Source of the DNA: M55B112 sp040880545
Lineage (GTDB): Bacteria > Bacteroidota > Bacteroidia > Bacteroidales > GCA-2748055
Direction of reading: 5' to 3'
Length of the DNA: 34,594 bases
Assembly: GCA_040880545.1 (NCBI GenBank)
Contig: JBBDIE010000063.1
Coordinates: 1-34,594 of the forward strand
The notes beneath the pieces were generated by a model. That model was not told where the DNA came from. It made no database searches and saw only the letters and a list, made by a program, of their open reading frames with translations. Below, in pieces: positions 24,564 to 32,134 of the stretch (position 1 is its first letter; each line of letters begins with the position of its first letter). A program made the translations under genes and the position numbers.

Positions 24564-26531
24564 CTACCGCAACATTACCTGACCGCCGGTAACAGGAACC
24601 GCCTGTCCCGTTTCATACTGCTGCTCAATGATGTAATAGATCGCTTTCATCACATCATCCACCCTGCATCCCCGTTTCATGGGTACTTTATCTTCGTAAA
24701 ATGCCTTTACATCTTCAACGCTCCTTGCACCCGGTACTTTTCCCGCTTCCAGGTATTGTACAAACAGACCTTTTTCAGGATCGGACCACAGGGGACCTTC
24801 AAAAAAATTGCCCGGGCATACAGCATTCACCTTGATGCCAAAAGGAGCAAGTTCCAGTGCAAATGACTGTGTAAGTCCGATTCCTCCGAACTTGGCACCT
24901 GCATACGCAAAATTCCGGTTCGATCCTTCCAGTCCCGATTTGGAATTAATCTGAATCAGGTCCATGGTGTAGCCTGCCTTATACTCCGATTGAATTTTCA
25001 TCACCTTTGATGCGGCCCTAACACAATAAAACCAGGCATTATAATTGACCTGTGTCATTTTTTCAAAGAGCACAGGGGTTAATTCATCCACACCACCGGC
25101 ATGCAATATCCCGGCATTACTGATGAAAACATCAATACCTCCAAAATGTTTAACGGTATTTTCCACAACAGTCTCCACCGAAGCCGGATCGGCCACATCC
25201 ACATGCTGAAATATAACCCTGTTCTTTTTGCACAAGGCAGAAAGTCGCAGTGCTGTTTTAATTCCATTTTCTTCATGAAGATCCGCGACGACCACATTCG
25301 CACCGTTTTCAATAAGTGCTTCGGCAATACCTTCACCAAAGCCCTGTGCAGCGCCCGTCACAATAACAACCCGCTGATACACTACGCCTTTGCCCGCTTC
25401 TCCCATAGATACTTTCCGTCTGTAATTCTCCACCTCCCAGTTGTCAATAAATTCAATTTCTCCAGGCTCCAGAAAATGTGGCCCCCCAAAACTTTCAGAA
25501 TATAAACTCACCTTCAGCAGGTCCTCATAAACTTCCAGTGCAGTGGCAGCTGCTGCTGCACTATCTTCCACGGCAACCACGCCATGGTCCCTGATCATGA
25601 TGATCTTCGGTGAATAACCGTACTTTTTCACAAAAGCAGGCAATTGTTGTCTGAATGATGTAATAATTGACCCGGCAGAACTGCTATCTTCAATATACAT
25701 ATAGGCAGCCTTGCAATAAACGATTATATCGGGTGTGAATGGCCTTGCAGCTTTTTCAAAACTCTTCGCCGATTTGTAAAAATGGCTGTGCAAGGTGTTA
25801 TGTCTGATCAGGGCACTTTTGGGCTTATCATCGGAAAGCAACATTCTGATGGCGGGAAGGAATTCATCCACGTCCGTTGGAAAATCCAGGTCACGGAATG
25901 ATTCCTCAATCTCAATGTTGGTAAGGATGGTACCGGTTACATGTTCGTACAGTTCCCTGATCTCCTCTGTGGTATCTGCACTAACAAATATACCATGATT
26001 CTCCAAAAAAATAATTTTCGGATCCCGTTTGAATTTTTCCCTGTAACCTTTCAATGCCTCCTTCAATTTAAGGAACAACTCATAACCCGGTGCAAATTCA
26101 ATATACATAACTTCATCACCAAAGAGGCGCGTAGTCTCCTTCCGTGCATTTTTCGCACACATCAGGGCATTGGTGTGGGTGGGATGCATGTGGACCACAA
26201 AGGCATATTCAATCAATTCGTGGAACGATGTCTCCACCGACGGGCGTTTACCGGATGAGGGATCCACATTGGCGGCCACCAGGTCCTCTTTTACCTCTGT
26301 CTCGCGCAGCTGTTTATCACTGCTGTAAACCTTATCTCGCACCAGTTTCACTTTTTCACGGTGTAGCTGAGCAAATCCATCCTCCGTGATGGTGGCCAGT
26401 TCAGCGCCACTGGCCTTGATCCAGATATCGCTGTCATCTTTATAGGAAGTGTTCCCTCCCCCTGCCAGTGTATAGTTCTTATCGCGGCCGTAAAACCTGG
26501 AAATATCAATTAGCTCTTCAAGATGCTTCAT
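24564..26531 (-). CDS. rhaEW: Bifunctional rhamnulose-1-phosphate aldolase / lactaldehyde dehydrogenase (RhaEW type)
   Basis: Fusion of 655 residues. N-terminal class II aldolase domain (about 10-340): substrate loop LAGGGNTSY (22-30), zinc histidines in VVHMHPTHTN (H114, H116) and LENHGIF (H179). C-terminal short-chain dehydrogenase (about 385-655): cofactor motif VTGAAQGFGEG (391-401), SNAG (471-474), catalytic S530, and Y543-x3-K547 in YAGAK. Proteins of this build are known to split L-rhamnulose 1-phosphate into dihydroxyacetone phosphate and L-lactaldehyde and to oxidise the lactaldehyde to lactate. This replaces the separate RhaD and AldA of enteric bacteria and completes the route begun by RhaA and RhaB 8-9 kb away. 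It starts 2 bases after the PHP gene, so the two are translationally close. A related sugar phosphate is possible. Confidence 0.9.
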   Translation of the reverse strand: MKHLEELIDISRFYGRDKNYTLAGGGNTSYKDDSDIWIKASGAELATITEDGFAQLHREKVKLVRDKVYSSDKQLRETEVKEDLVAANVDPSSGKRPSVETSFHELIEYAFVVHMHPTHTNALMCAKNARKETTRLFGDEVMYIEFAPGYELFLKLKEALKGYREKFKRDPKIIFLENHGIFVSADTTEEIRELYEHVTGTILTNIEIEESFRDLDFPTDVDEFLPAIRMLLSDDKPKSALIRHNTLHSHFYKSAKSFEKAARPFTPDIIVYCKAAYMYIEDSSSAGSIITSFRQQLPAFVKKYGYSPKIIMIRDHGVVAVEDSAAAAATALEVYEDLLKVSLYSESFGGPHFLEPGEIEFIDNWEVENYRRKVSMGEAGKGVVYQRVVIVTGAAQGFGEGIAEALIENGANVVVADLHEENGIKTALRLSALCKKNRVIFQHVDVADPASVETVVENTVKHFGGIDVFISNAGILHAGGVDELTPVLFEKMTQVNYNAWFYCVRAASKVMKIQSEYKAGYTMDLIQINSKSGLEGSNRNFAYAGAKFGGIGLTQSFALELAPFGIKVNAVCPGNFFEGPLWSDPEKGLFVQYLEAGKVPGARSVEDVKAFYEDKVPMKRGCRVDDVMKAIYYIIEQQYETGQAVPVTGGQVMLR

Positions 26532-26533
26532 TT

Positions 26534-27754
26534 TTACTGGTTGATAAAATTGTTTATGATGAAATTACCAAGTTTTACAAATTCAGCACGATCACCTACC
26601 ACCAGCCCATGCTCATCAACAAACCCCGATTGGTTTTGTGACCGAAGATACTGGTGCGCAGCAATAACTGCTGCCCCTTTGAAGTTCACTTCGTTCAGGT
26701 AGTCGTCCAGGTCACTGTCTGATGCCCGAACGGTTAATGGATCCAGTACCAGAGTGTTGTGTTCGGTACCGAAGGTAATCACGAATCCTTTCCGGTCAAA
26801 AAACTCCACAAACGACCGGATCGCTTTAATTTTATTTCTTCCGGGTATCAATTCCACGGAATATATATTCAACGCTGACAATTTTTCGAATAACCGGACC
26901 TTATCCTCCTCGAATTCAGTATAATTTCCATGCTTATCATCCAGCAACACAGGGTAGCAAGGGATTCCCCCGGCATCAAGGATGATCCTGCTCACATCGG
27001 GGATCTCCAGGTAGGCTTTCAGATCTTCCATTACATACGCTACACCACCTACCTTCAAAAGTTTGGCACGCAACTCCTCCTCTACCGCTACCGTGTCCGA
27101 CAGGTCTGCCATGACACCGGAACCGTTGTATATTTTATTATACAGTTCCCTGGCGGAAGCGTCATCGACGTAATTTTCAGATATCTTGCGGCGTATCACC
27201 ATGGCGATATGACGCTCACGCACCATCCCCCTGGTGAAATTCTTCAGAATATCGTCATAATTAAGCTTTAAGGCCGGATCAATGACTTCCAGGTGATCAG
27301 ATGCTTTCTGCACCATTTCAATCATCTGATTATCACTTTCCTGCCTCACTGCCTCCAGTTTTTCCAACCATGGTCCTTTCAAGCTAATGGGGTAATCCAA
27401 CCCTTTCCCGCTGAAATAGGTTCTCCCGGGATTGCCAGGGTCATTCACCCTGAGCCCTTCAGACTGCTCATTTTTCAGCAGTCCCATAAACTCAATATTG
27501 AAAAGCGGAAATTTTCTATACTTAATACATAGGTCCGCAAATTCATCGTAGCCTGTCATGGTATAAAAATCATTGATCCCCAATACCTGCACATTCTCCT
27601 TTTCCGCCATTTCACAAGCTTGTTCTATACTACTAAATGCACTGTACGAATAAGGTGTGTGGAAATGACCATTTACCTTTTGAATGTTGATCTTCTCATC
27701 TTCCGCCTGACGCCTCAGTTCTCCCTCTTCAGGAAGTCTTGAATATATATCCAT
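26534..27754 (-). CDS. PHP-superfamily protein of unknown substrate
   Basis: Protein of 406 residues with PHP-type metal motifs: VNGHFHTPYSYS (28-39, H30 and H32), GINDFYTMTGYDEF, the C-terminal ITFGTEHNT and a final AAHQYLR. PHP domains are trinuclear metal phosphoesterases, as in histidinol phosphatase and polymerase exonucleases. Here the middle (about 130-260) is helical and unlike either. It has no signal peptide. It sits 3 bases after an aldo-keto reductase and 2 bases before the aldolase fusion, so it is clearly part of this sugar operon and may hydrolyse a sugar-phosphate intermediate. That role is inferred from position only. Confidence 0.72.
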   Translation of the reverse strand: MDIYSRLPEEGELRRQAEDEKINIQKVNGHFHTPYSYSAFSSIEQACEMAEKENVQVLGINDFYTMTGYDEFADLCIKYRKFPLFNIEFMGLLKNEQSEGLRVNDPGNPGRTYFSGKGLDYPISLKGPWLEKLEAVRQESDNQMIEMVQKASDHLEVIDPALKLNYDDILKNFTRGMVRERHIAMVIRRKISENYVDDASARELYNKIYNGSGVMADLSDTVAVEEELRAKLLKVGGVAYVMEDLKAYLEIPDVSRIILDAGGIPCYPVLLDDKHGNYTEFEEDKVRLFEKLSALNIYSVELIPGRNKIKAIRSFVEFFDRKGFVITFGTEHNTLVLDPLTVRASDSDLDDYLNEVNFKGAAVIAAHQYLRSQNQSGFVDEHGLVVGDRAEFVKLGNFIINNFINQ

Positions 27755-27757
27755 GAA

Positions 27758-28759
27758 TCAATTTTTGTCAACATTTAATTGAAGATTATCCAGTTTACCC
27801 GTAATCTCATTAATCTCTTCTCCTGTAAGTTCCAGGTCCATGGCACCCACATTTTCTTCCACCTGCTTCCTGTTCCTGGCCCCCACCAGGGCCACTGTAA
27901 TCCCGGGTTGTGCAATGGTCCACGCTGTAACCAGCTGCCCTAAAGTGGCACCCTTCCCATCAGCAATGGGCCTTATTTCATCCAGAAATGCATTGATCTT
28001 TATAATATTTTCTTTTCGGAAGTGCGGAAGTTCTGGCCGGTTATCCCCCTCGCCGAACTTGTAATCCGGAGTGATCTTTCCCGTCAGTAAACCCCGTTGT
28101 AACGGACTGTAGGCCAATATGGATACCTCATTTCCCCTGCACCAGGGTACCAAATCCTTTTCAATATCGCGCCGTACCATGCTATAGGGAACCTGGTTGG
28201 AGGCAAGCAACACATTGGCTGCAGCTTCCTGTGTAAGCTGAAGGTCGTAATTACAGACTCCGGCCGCACGAATTTTACCCTGTTGTAACAGTATTTCCAT
28301 CGCCTCCATGGTCTCTTCCACAGGGGTGGTACTATCCGGCCAGTGGATCTGGAACAGGTCAATGTAATCCGTATTCAGTCTTTTCAGGCTCTCTTCACAC
28401 TCTGCAATAACACTCTCTTTACCGGCATACTTATAGATCTTTACCTGTTTGCCGTCGTTCATGACAGAATCAAAATAGAATTCTCCCTTATTGCCTACCC
28501 ATCTCATGCCATATTTGGTGAGTAGTTCAACGCTGTTCCGTTTACCTTTAATGGCCTCTCCTACAATCTCTTCACTTACGCCGAATCCATAAATCGGTGC
28601 AGTATCAATGGTACTCACCCCCAGGTCAACCGCGGCATGTATCGCTTCTAAAGCCTCCTTTCGGTCCGCTCCGCCCCACAACCAACCACCAATGGCCCAT
28701 GCACCAAATGTTACCGGGGTAACCCGGAGTTCCGATTTACCAAGCTTAACTTTTTTCAT
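27758..28759 (-). CDS. Aldo-keto reductase (YhdN/IolS-like)
   Basis: Cytoplasmic NAD(P)H aldo-keto reductase of 333 residues. The N-terminal VKLGKSELRVTPVTFGAWAI is typical. The catalytic set is D52 and Y57 in STIDTAPIYGFG, K82 in LLTKYG and H139 in LFQIHWPD. The cofactor-binding end is VALVGARNRKQVEEN. It is similar in plan to B. subtilis YhdN and IolS. It is directly followed by the PHP gene (3 bases) and the RhaEW gene, suggesting a step on an aldehyde or ketose made in the same pathway. A loop around 95-115 (GEFYFDSVMNDGKQVK) is longer than in many relatives. It is the third AKR in the window and clearly distinct from the other two. Confidence 0.88.
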   Translation of the reverse strand: MKKVKLGKSELRVTPVTFGAWAIGGWLWGGADRKEALEAIHAAVDLGVSTIDTAPIYGFGVSEEIVGEAIKGKRNSVELLTKYGMRWVGNKGEFYFDSVMNDGKQVKIYKYAGKESVIAECEESLKRLNTDYIDLFQIHWPDSTTPVEETMEAMEILLQQGKIRAAGVCNYDLQLTQEAAANVLLASNQVPYSMVRRDIEKDLVPWCRGNEVSILAYSPLQRGLLTGKITPDYKFGEGDNRPELPHFRKENIIKINAFLDEIRPIADGKGATLGQLVTAWTIAQPGITVALVGARNRKQVEENVGAMDLELTGEEINEITGKLDNLQLNVDKN

Positions 28760-28863
28760 GTTGAAGTAATTTATAAATGGTGCCTAAAGATAGTGGTTTA
28801 AAGGAAATGGCGAAAGTTTTTCAGGTACAACCTTGGTTCTAAGAAGTATCTGCCCATAAGTAT

Positions 28864-29775
28864 TCATGCCTTCTGCCTTGCAATATAATTATCATACGAT
28901 AGGCAGACCTGTTTTGAGAACTCCGCCGCGGTGTGTAAAATCTCCCGCCATTCATCCTGGGTCAGTGAATGAATGGTATTGATGGTTACCTTCCTTTTAT
29001 AAAGTCCATAAAGGATCCCTGCATTGAAGGTGTCTCCTGCCCCGATTGTACTCACAGGTTCAATGCGATCCACTTCAAGATGGATATGAAACTCCTTTGT
29101 AACCAGGTCCACCCCTTGGGCGTTGGCCGTATACACGAAATAGTCGCAGAACGGAGCTATTTTTTCCCAGGCTTGCTCCATGGTGTGGACCCCATAGATA
29201 TTGAACATATCTTCATCCGATGCCCGGATCAGGTCAGAAGCCCTGAAATTTTCCTCGATAATGGATTTCAATGTTTTCAGGTCAGCCAGATGACTTGACC
29301 GGAAATTCGGATCGTAATAAACCAGTGCCCCGGCCGAATTGGCGCTATGCAGAAGTTGCTTTATTTGTGGACGCAGTACCGGGTTCAATCCATAGAACGA
29401 TCCGAACAACAGGTAATCACCACCGGTAAATTCCGGGAACTCTTCATTTAACCGCTGGTTTGGATAGTCCTTGTAAAAATCATATTCAGCATCCGAGGCG
29501 TCATTCAGAAATGCCAGCGATAATGCCGACTTTCCATCTTCATATTTTACCACGTATTCGTGTCCAACGCCATTCTCTTTCAGAAAACCGATAATGTGAT
29601 TACCAATCCGGTCATTGCCCACTTCGCTGATAAACTTCCCCGGAATTTTCAATCTTCCCAGACTGATCATGGCGTTAAATGCCGATCCTCCCGGCTTAGC
29701 GGCCTGTGGTTCAAATCCCTTAAAAATAATATCAAAAACAGTTTCGCCTACGGCATACACAATTGGAGTGTTCAT
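28864..29775 (-). CDS. PfkB-family carbohydrate kinase
   Basis: Ribokinase-type sugar kinase of 303 residues. The N-terminal signature is KPGGSAFNAMISLGRL (27-42), which binds the sugar. The C-terminal signature STIGAGDTFNAGILYG (242-257) holds the anion hole and catalytic base D248. Overall length and the YDPNFR segment resemble bacterial fructokinases and 2-keto sugar kinases. The start at 29775 was preferred to an upstream in-frame ATG because it places the first strand (IVYAVGETVFDI) at the usual distance; the extra 16 residues look non-coding. It lies between the isochorismatase-type gene (60 bases upstream) and the AKR. Likely substrates are fructose or another ketose. Confidence 0.87.
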   Translation of the reverse strand: MNTPIVYAVGETVFDIIFKGFEPQAAKPGGSAFNAMISLGRLKIPGKFISEVGNDRIGNHIIGFLKENGVGHEYVVKYEDGKSALSLAFLNDASDAEYDFYKDYPNQRLNEEFPEFTGGDYLLFGSFYGLNPVLRPQIKQLLHSANSAGALVYYDPNFRSSHLADLKTLKSIIEENFRASDLIRASDEDMFNIYGVHTMEQAWEKIAPFCDYFVYTANAQGVDLVTKEFHIHLEVDRIEPVSTIGAGDTFNAGILYGLYKRKVTINTIHSLTQDEWREILHTAAEFSKQVCLSYDNYIARQKA

Positions 29776-29835
29776 ATTTTTATTCTTGGGAATGGACCGT
29801 GCCCTCCTGCTGGATCCGTGCACCGGCCCCCTCTC

Positions 29836-30378
29836 CTATTTTACAAGTTTGGAAATTGCCTTGAAAGTATCGGTTCCTGATACCCTGGCCAGTTCAAATA
29901 AAATTGATTCATACCCAGATATAATTGCCCCCTCCTGGCGCATTCGGTGAATAGCCACCGATTTATCTTCCGGCTTCCTGGAGGAAATACAATCTTCAAT
30001 AACCACGGGTTGAAATCCCTCTTCCAGCAGATCAATGGTCGTTTGCAGTACACATACATGTGCCTCAATGCCACAAATAATTACATACTTCCTGGCCGCT
30101 GTATTTAATTTCATAATTACATGGGGGTCATCGCAGCACGAGAAAGTCATTTTCTCCATGGGTGCGAAATCATCCAGCTTTTTCCTCACCTCCGGTACAG
30201 TCTCTCCCAGACCCTTCCTGTACTGTTCAGTGACTAAAACCGGAACCCCAAGGATTTTCAATCCTTCAAGCAGAATCTCCACATTTCCCAGTAGCGATTT
30301 GTTTCCATGTATGTGGGGCAGTAAACGCTCTTGTACATCAATAAGAAGGCCGGTCGAATGCTCTTTTAATATTCTCAT
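29836..30378 (-). CDS. Isochorismatase-family cysteine hydrolase
   Basis: Cytoplasmic hydrolase of 180 residues with the family's triad: D14 in GLLIDVQERLLP, K76 in PMEKMTFS and C109 in GIEAHVCVLQTT. This group includes YcaC-like proteins, nicotinamidases and ureidoacrylate hydrolases. The substrate here is unknown and no nitrogen-metabolism partner is visible, apart from an NCS1 permease 3 kb away. The ATG at 30378 shares its A with the TGA stop of the upstream SIS gene (TGATG), so translation is coupled. A longer in-frame reading beginning at 30543 lies inside the SIS gene and would be out of character for the family, so it was rejected. Confidence 0.85.
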   Translation of the reverse strand: MRILKEHSTGLLIDVQERLLPHIHGNKSLLGNVEILLEGLKILGVPVLVTEQYRKGLGETVPEVRKKLDDFAPMEKMTFSCCDDPHVIMKLNTAARKYVIICGIEAHVCVLQTTIDLLEEGFQPVVIEDCISSRKPEDKSVAIHRMRQEGAIISGYESILFELARVSGTDTFKAISKLVK

Positions 30379-30980
30379 CACATTTTGGAATTTCTTAATC
30401 TTTCCCCCAGGTATCCGCCATGATGCCTTTTTGCATAATCTGTGGCAGTAAAACCGATTTTTTTCATCAGCAGGACGGTAAGTGCATCGCCAATGACCAT
30501 CATCACGGTTGTAGAAGTGGTGGGGGTCATTCCCAGCGGACAAACCTCGGGAGGGTTCCCCGTATACAAAGTAATTTTTGATTTTTCAACCAGTGCTCCT
30601 TCCATGTTCCCGGTTATTAATACCACAGGAATGCCCGGATGCAACTGATCGGCCAGGTCCGCCAGTTCAATAATTTCCCTGGTTTTACCTGAATTTGAGA
30701 GTACAATAAGCAGGTCATTTTCACGGATCACACCAAGGTCGCCATGTTGCGCTTCACTGGGGTGCAGAAAAATGGCAGGGGTACCGGTTGCACTCAGGGT
30801 AGTGGCGATGTTGTTTGCCACCTGGCCCGCTTTCCCCATGCCGCTGGCGATCACTTTACCTCCAAGTTTATGTACCCGCTCATACATGAGCTCCATGGTT
30901 CCCTGATAATTCTGGTTAAGAGGTATGGAGGCAATGGCAGCTGCCTCAGCTTCGAAAATCGATTTTACAGTTTCGTTCAT
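30378..30980 (-). CDS. SIS-domain sugar-phosphate isomerase, KdsD/GutQ-like without CBS domains
   Basis: SIS-fold protein of 200 residues. It carries landmarks of arabinose-5-phosphate isomerases: ASGMGKAGQVANNIA (45-59), FLHPSEAQHGDLGVI (71-85), LSNSGKTREI (94-103), CPLGMTPTTSTTVMMVIGDA (147-166) and the terminal HHGGYLGERL (186-195). It ends where the tandem CBS pair of KdsD/GutQ would begin, so only the catalytic half is present. GutQ is encoded in the E. coli glucitol operon, a telling parallel with the polyol genes here. Interconversion of ribulose and arabinose 5-phosphates is the best guess; 6-phospho-3-hexuloisomerase is an alternative for a SIS protein of this size. Coupled by 1 base to the isochorismatase-type gene. 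Confidence 0.83.
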   Translation of the reverse strand: MNETVKSIFEAEAAAIASIPLNQNYQGTMELMYERVHKLGGKVIASGMGKAGQVANNIATTLSATGTPAIFLHPSEAQHGDLGVIRENDLLIVLSNSGKTREIIELADLADQLHPGIPVVLITGNMEGALVEKSKITLYTGNPPEVCPLGMTPTTSTTVMMVIGDALTVLLMKKIGFTATDYAKRHHGGYLGERLRNSKM

Positions 30981-31006
30981 TGAATTCTTTCCGGTGACTT
31001 ACTAAC

Positions 31007-31050
31007 TAGTGTCTGTCCATAATGTCCGCTATCTGCTTTATTGACAGACT
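31007..31050. repeat. Short dispersed repeat, copy 2, as an imperfect inverted repeat
   Basis: TAGTGTCTGTCCATAATG (31007-31024) equals 22450-22467. Nearby TTATTGACAGACT (31038-31050) is close to the reverse complement of AGTGTCTGTCCATAA, forming an imperfect hairpin, and also recurs at 160-172. It lies in the 88-base gap between transaldolase and the SIS gene. It may be a degenerate inverted-repeat end of a small mobile element. Confidence 0.6.
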
Positions 31051-31068
31051 TTAACTAATTGGTAAAGT

Positions 31069-32025
31069 TCATAATTTTTTTTCAATCATCTCTTCAAGTT
31101 TTACAATATCTGCAGAAAATTTCCGGATCCCTTCCCCGAGCTTATCCACAGCCATGGGATCGGTATTGTGTAGCCATCTGAATGACTTCTCATCAAGATG
31201 TATCTGTTCAATATCCATGGATTGTGATTTATCCGGGTCAAGCTTTCGCTCCAATGTTCCCTCCATAGCTTCCAGTTCGCCCAGCAACGCAGGTGAAATG
31301 GTAAGCAAATCACAACCTGCCAACTCCATGATCTCTTCCGTATTTCTAAAGGAGGCACCCATCACTTCAGTCTCGTAACCGAATTTTTTGTAATAGTGGT
31401 AGATGGCATGCACAGAAAGTACACCCGGATCCTCACTTCCCGGAATATGGTCAACTCCCCGTTCCTTCTTATACCAGTCATAAATTCTGCCCACAAAGGG
31501 TGATATCAGTTGTACGCCGGCCTCCGCACAAGCCACAGCCTGTGCGAAACTGAACAGGAGAGTGAGATTACAATGTATTCCCTCTTTTTCAAGGGATTCT
31601 GCAGCCTTTATGCCTTCCCAGGTAGTGGCCAGTTTTACCAGGATTTTCTCCCTTGAAATGCCGTTTTCTTCATACATCCGGATAATTTTCCTGGCTTTTT
31701 CAACACTACCATCCCTGTCGAAGGATAATCTGGCATCCACCTCTGTGGAGACCCTCCTGGGAACAATGTTTAATATCTCTGTTCCAAACAACACTGCGAG
31801 CATGTCCATGGTCTCCATCATCCTGTCGGCAGAATTACTACCAGTCTTTTTACCGTACAGAATCGCCTTTTCCAGTAGGTGCTGGTATTCGGCTTTTTGG
31901 GTTGCTGCAAAGATCAGCGAGGGATTGGTTGTTGCATCCACAGGTTTATATTGCCGCATAGTTTCAAAATCACCGGTATCGGCCACGACCTGGGTCTGTT
32001 GTTTAAGTTGATTGAGTATACTCAT
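31069..32025 (-). CDS. tal: Transaldolase (TalB type)
   Basis: Classical transaldolase of 318 residues moving a dihydroxyacetone unit between sugar phosphates in the non-oxidative pentose-phosphate pathway. VVADTGDF (13-20, D16), DATTNPSLI (30-38), ILVKLATTWEGIKAAE with the Schiff-base lysine K131, NLTLLFSFAQAVACAEAG, ISPFVGRIYDWYK and MGASFRNTEEIMELAGCD all match E. coli TalB. The start at 32025 aligns with TalB; an earlier ATG would add eight lysine-rich residues. It heads the minus-strand run and diverges from the sorbitol-dehydrogenase-like gene. TATCTTTG, a perfect TAnnTTTG match, lies at 32045-32038 on its strand, 12 bases before the ATG. A Tal inside a catabolic locus suggests C3/C6/C7 rearrangement of the sugar being used. 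Confidence 0.95.
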   Translation of the reverse strand: MSILNQLKQQTQVVADTGDFETMRQYKPVDATTNPSLIFAATQKAEYQHLLEKAILYGKKTGSNSADRMMETMDMLAVLFGTEILNIVPRRVSTEVDARLSFDRDGSVEKARKIIRMYEENGISREKILVKLATTWEGIKAAESLEKEGIHCNLTLLFSFAQAVACAEAGVQLISPFVGRIYDWYKKERGVDHIPGSEDPGVLSVHAIYHYYKKFGYETEVMGASFRNTEEIMELAGCDLLTISPALLGELEAMEGTLERKLDPDKSQSMDIEQIHLDEKSFRWLHNTDPMAVDKLGEGIRKFSADIVKLEEMIEKKL

Positions 32026-32037
32026 GTATTTTTTTTT

Positions 32038-32062
32038 CAAAGATAACAATACTAAATTTAGT
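32038..32062 (-). promoter_or_regulatory. Possible tal promoter box with adjoining palindrome
   Basis: On the minus strand TATCTTTG (32045-32038) matches TAnnTTTG fully. Just upstream of it is the perfect 12-bp palindrome ACTAAATTTAGT (32051-32062), lying between where -33 and -7 elements would be and thus placed like an operator. The leader to the ATG at 32025 would be very short, which lowers confidence. Confidence 0.35.
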
Positions 32063-32099
32063 GAACCTCACAGCATTTCCCATTCTCTCTTTTTCCACA

Positions 32100-32107
32100 T
32101 ATCTTTA
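32100..32107 (+). promoter_or_regulatory. Possible -7 box for the sorbitol-dehydrogenase-like gene
   Basis: TATCTTTA matches TAnnTTTG at seven of eight positions and lies 27 bases before the chosen ATG at 32135, an ordinary leader length. No clear TTTG partner is seen about 20 bases upstream. Confidence 0.25.
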
Positions 32108-32134
32108 CAACATACGAACCAATGCCATGATGCG

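Noticed and set aside
30378..30543. Longer N-terminus for the isochorismatase-type protein
   Set aside because: The extra 55 residues would overlap the SIS gene and are Cys/His/Arg-rich, unlike the family. The start at 30378 is coupled to the SIS stop by TGATG.
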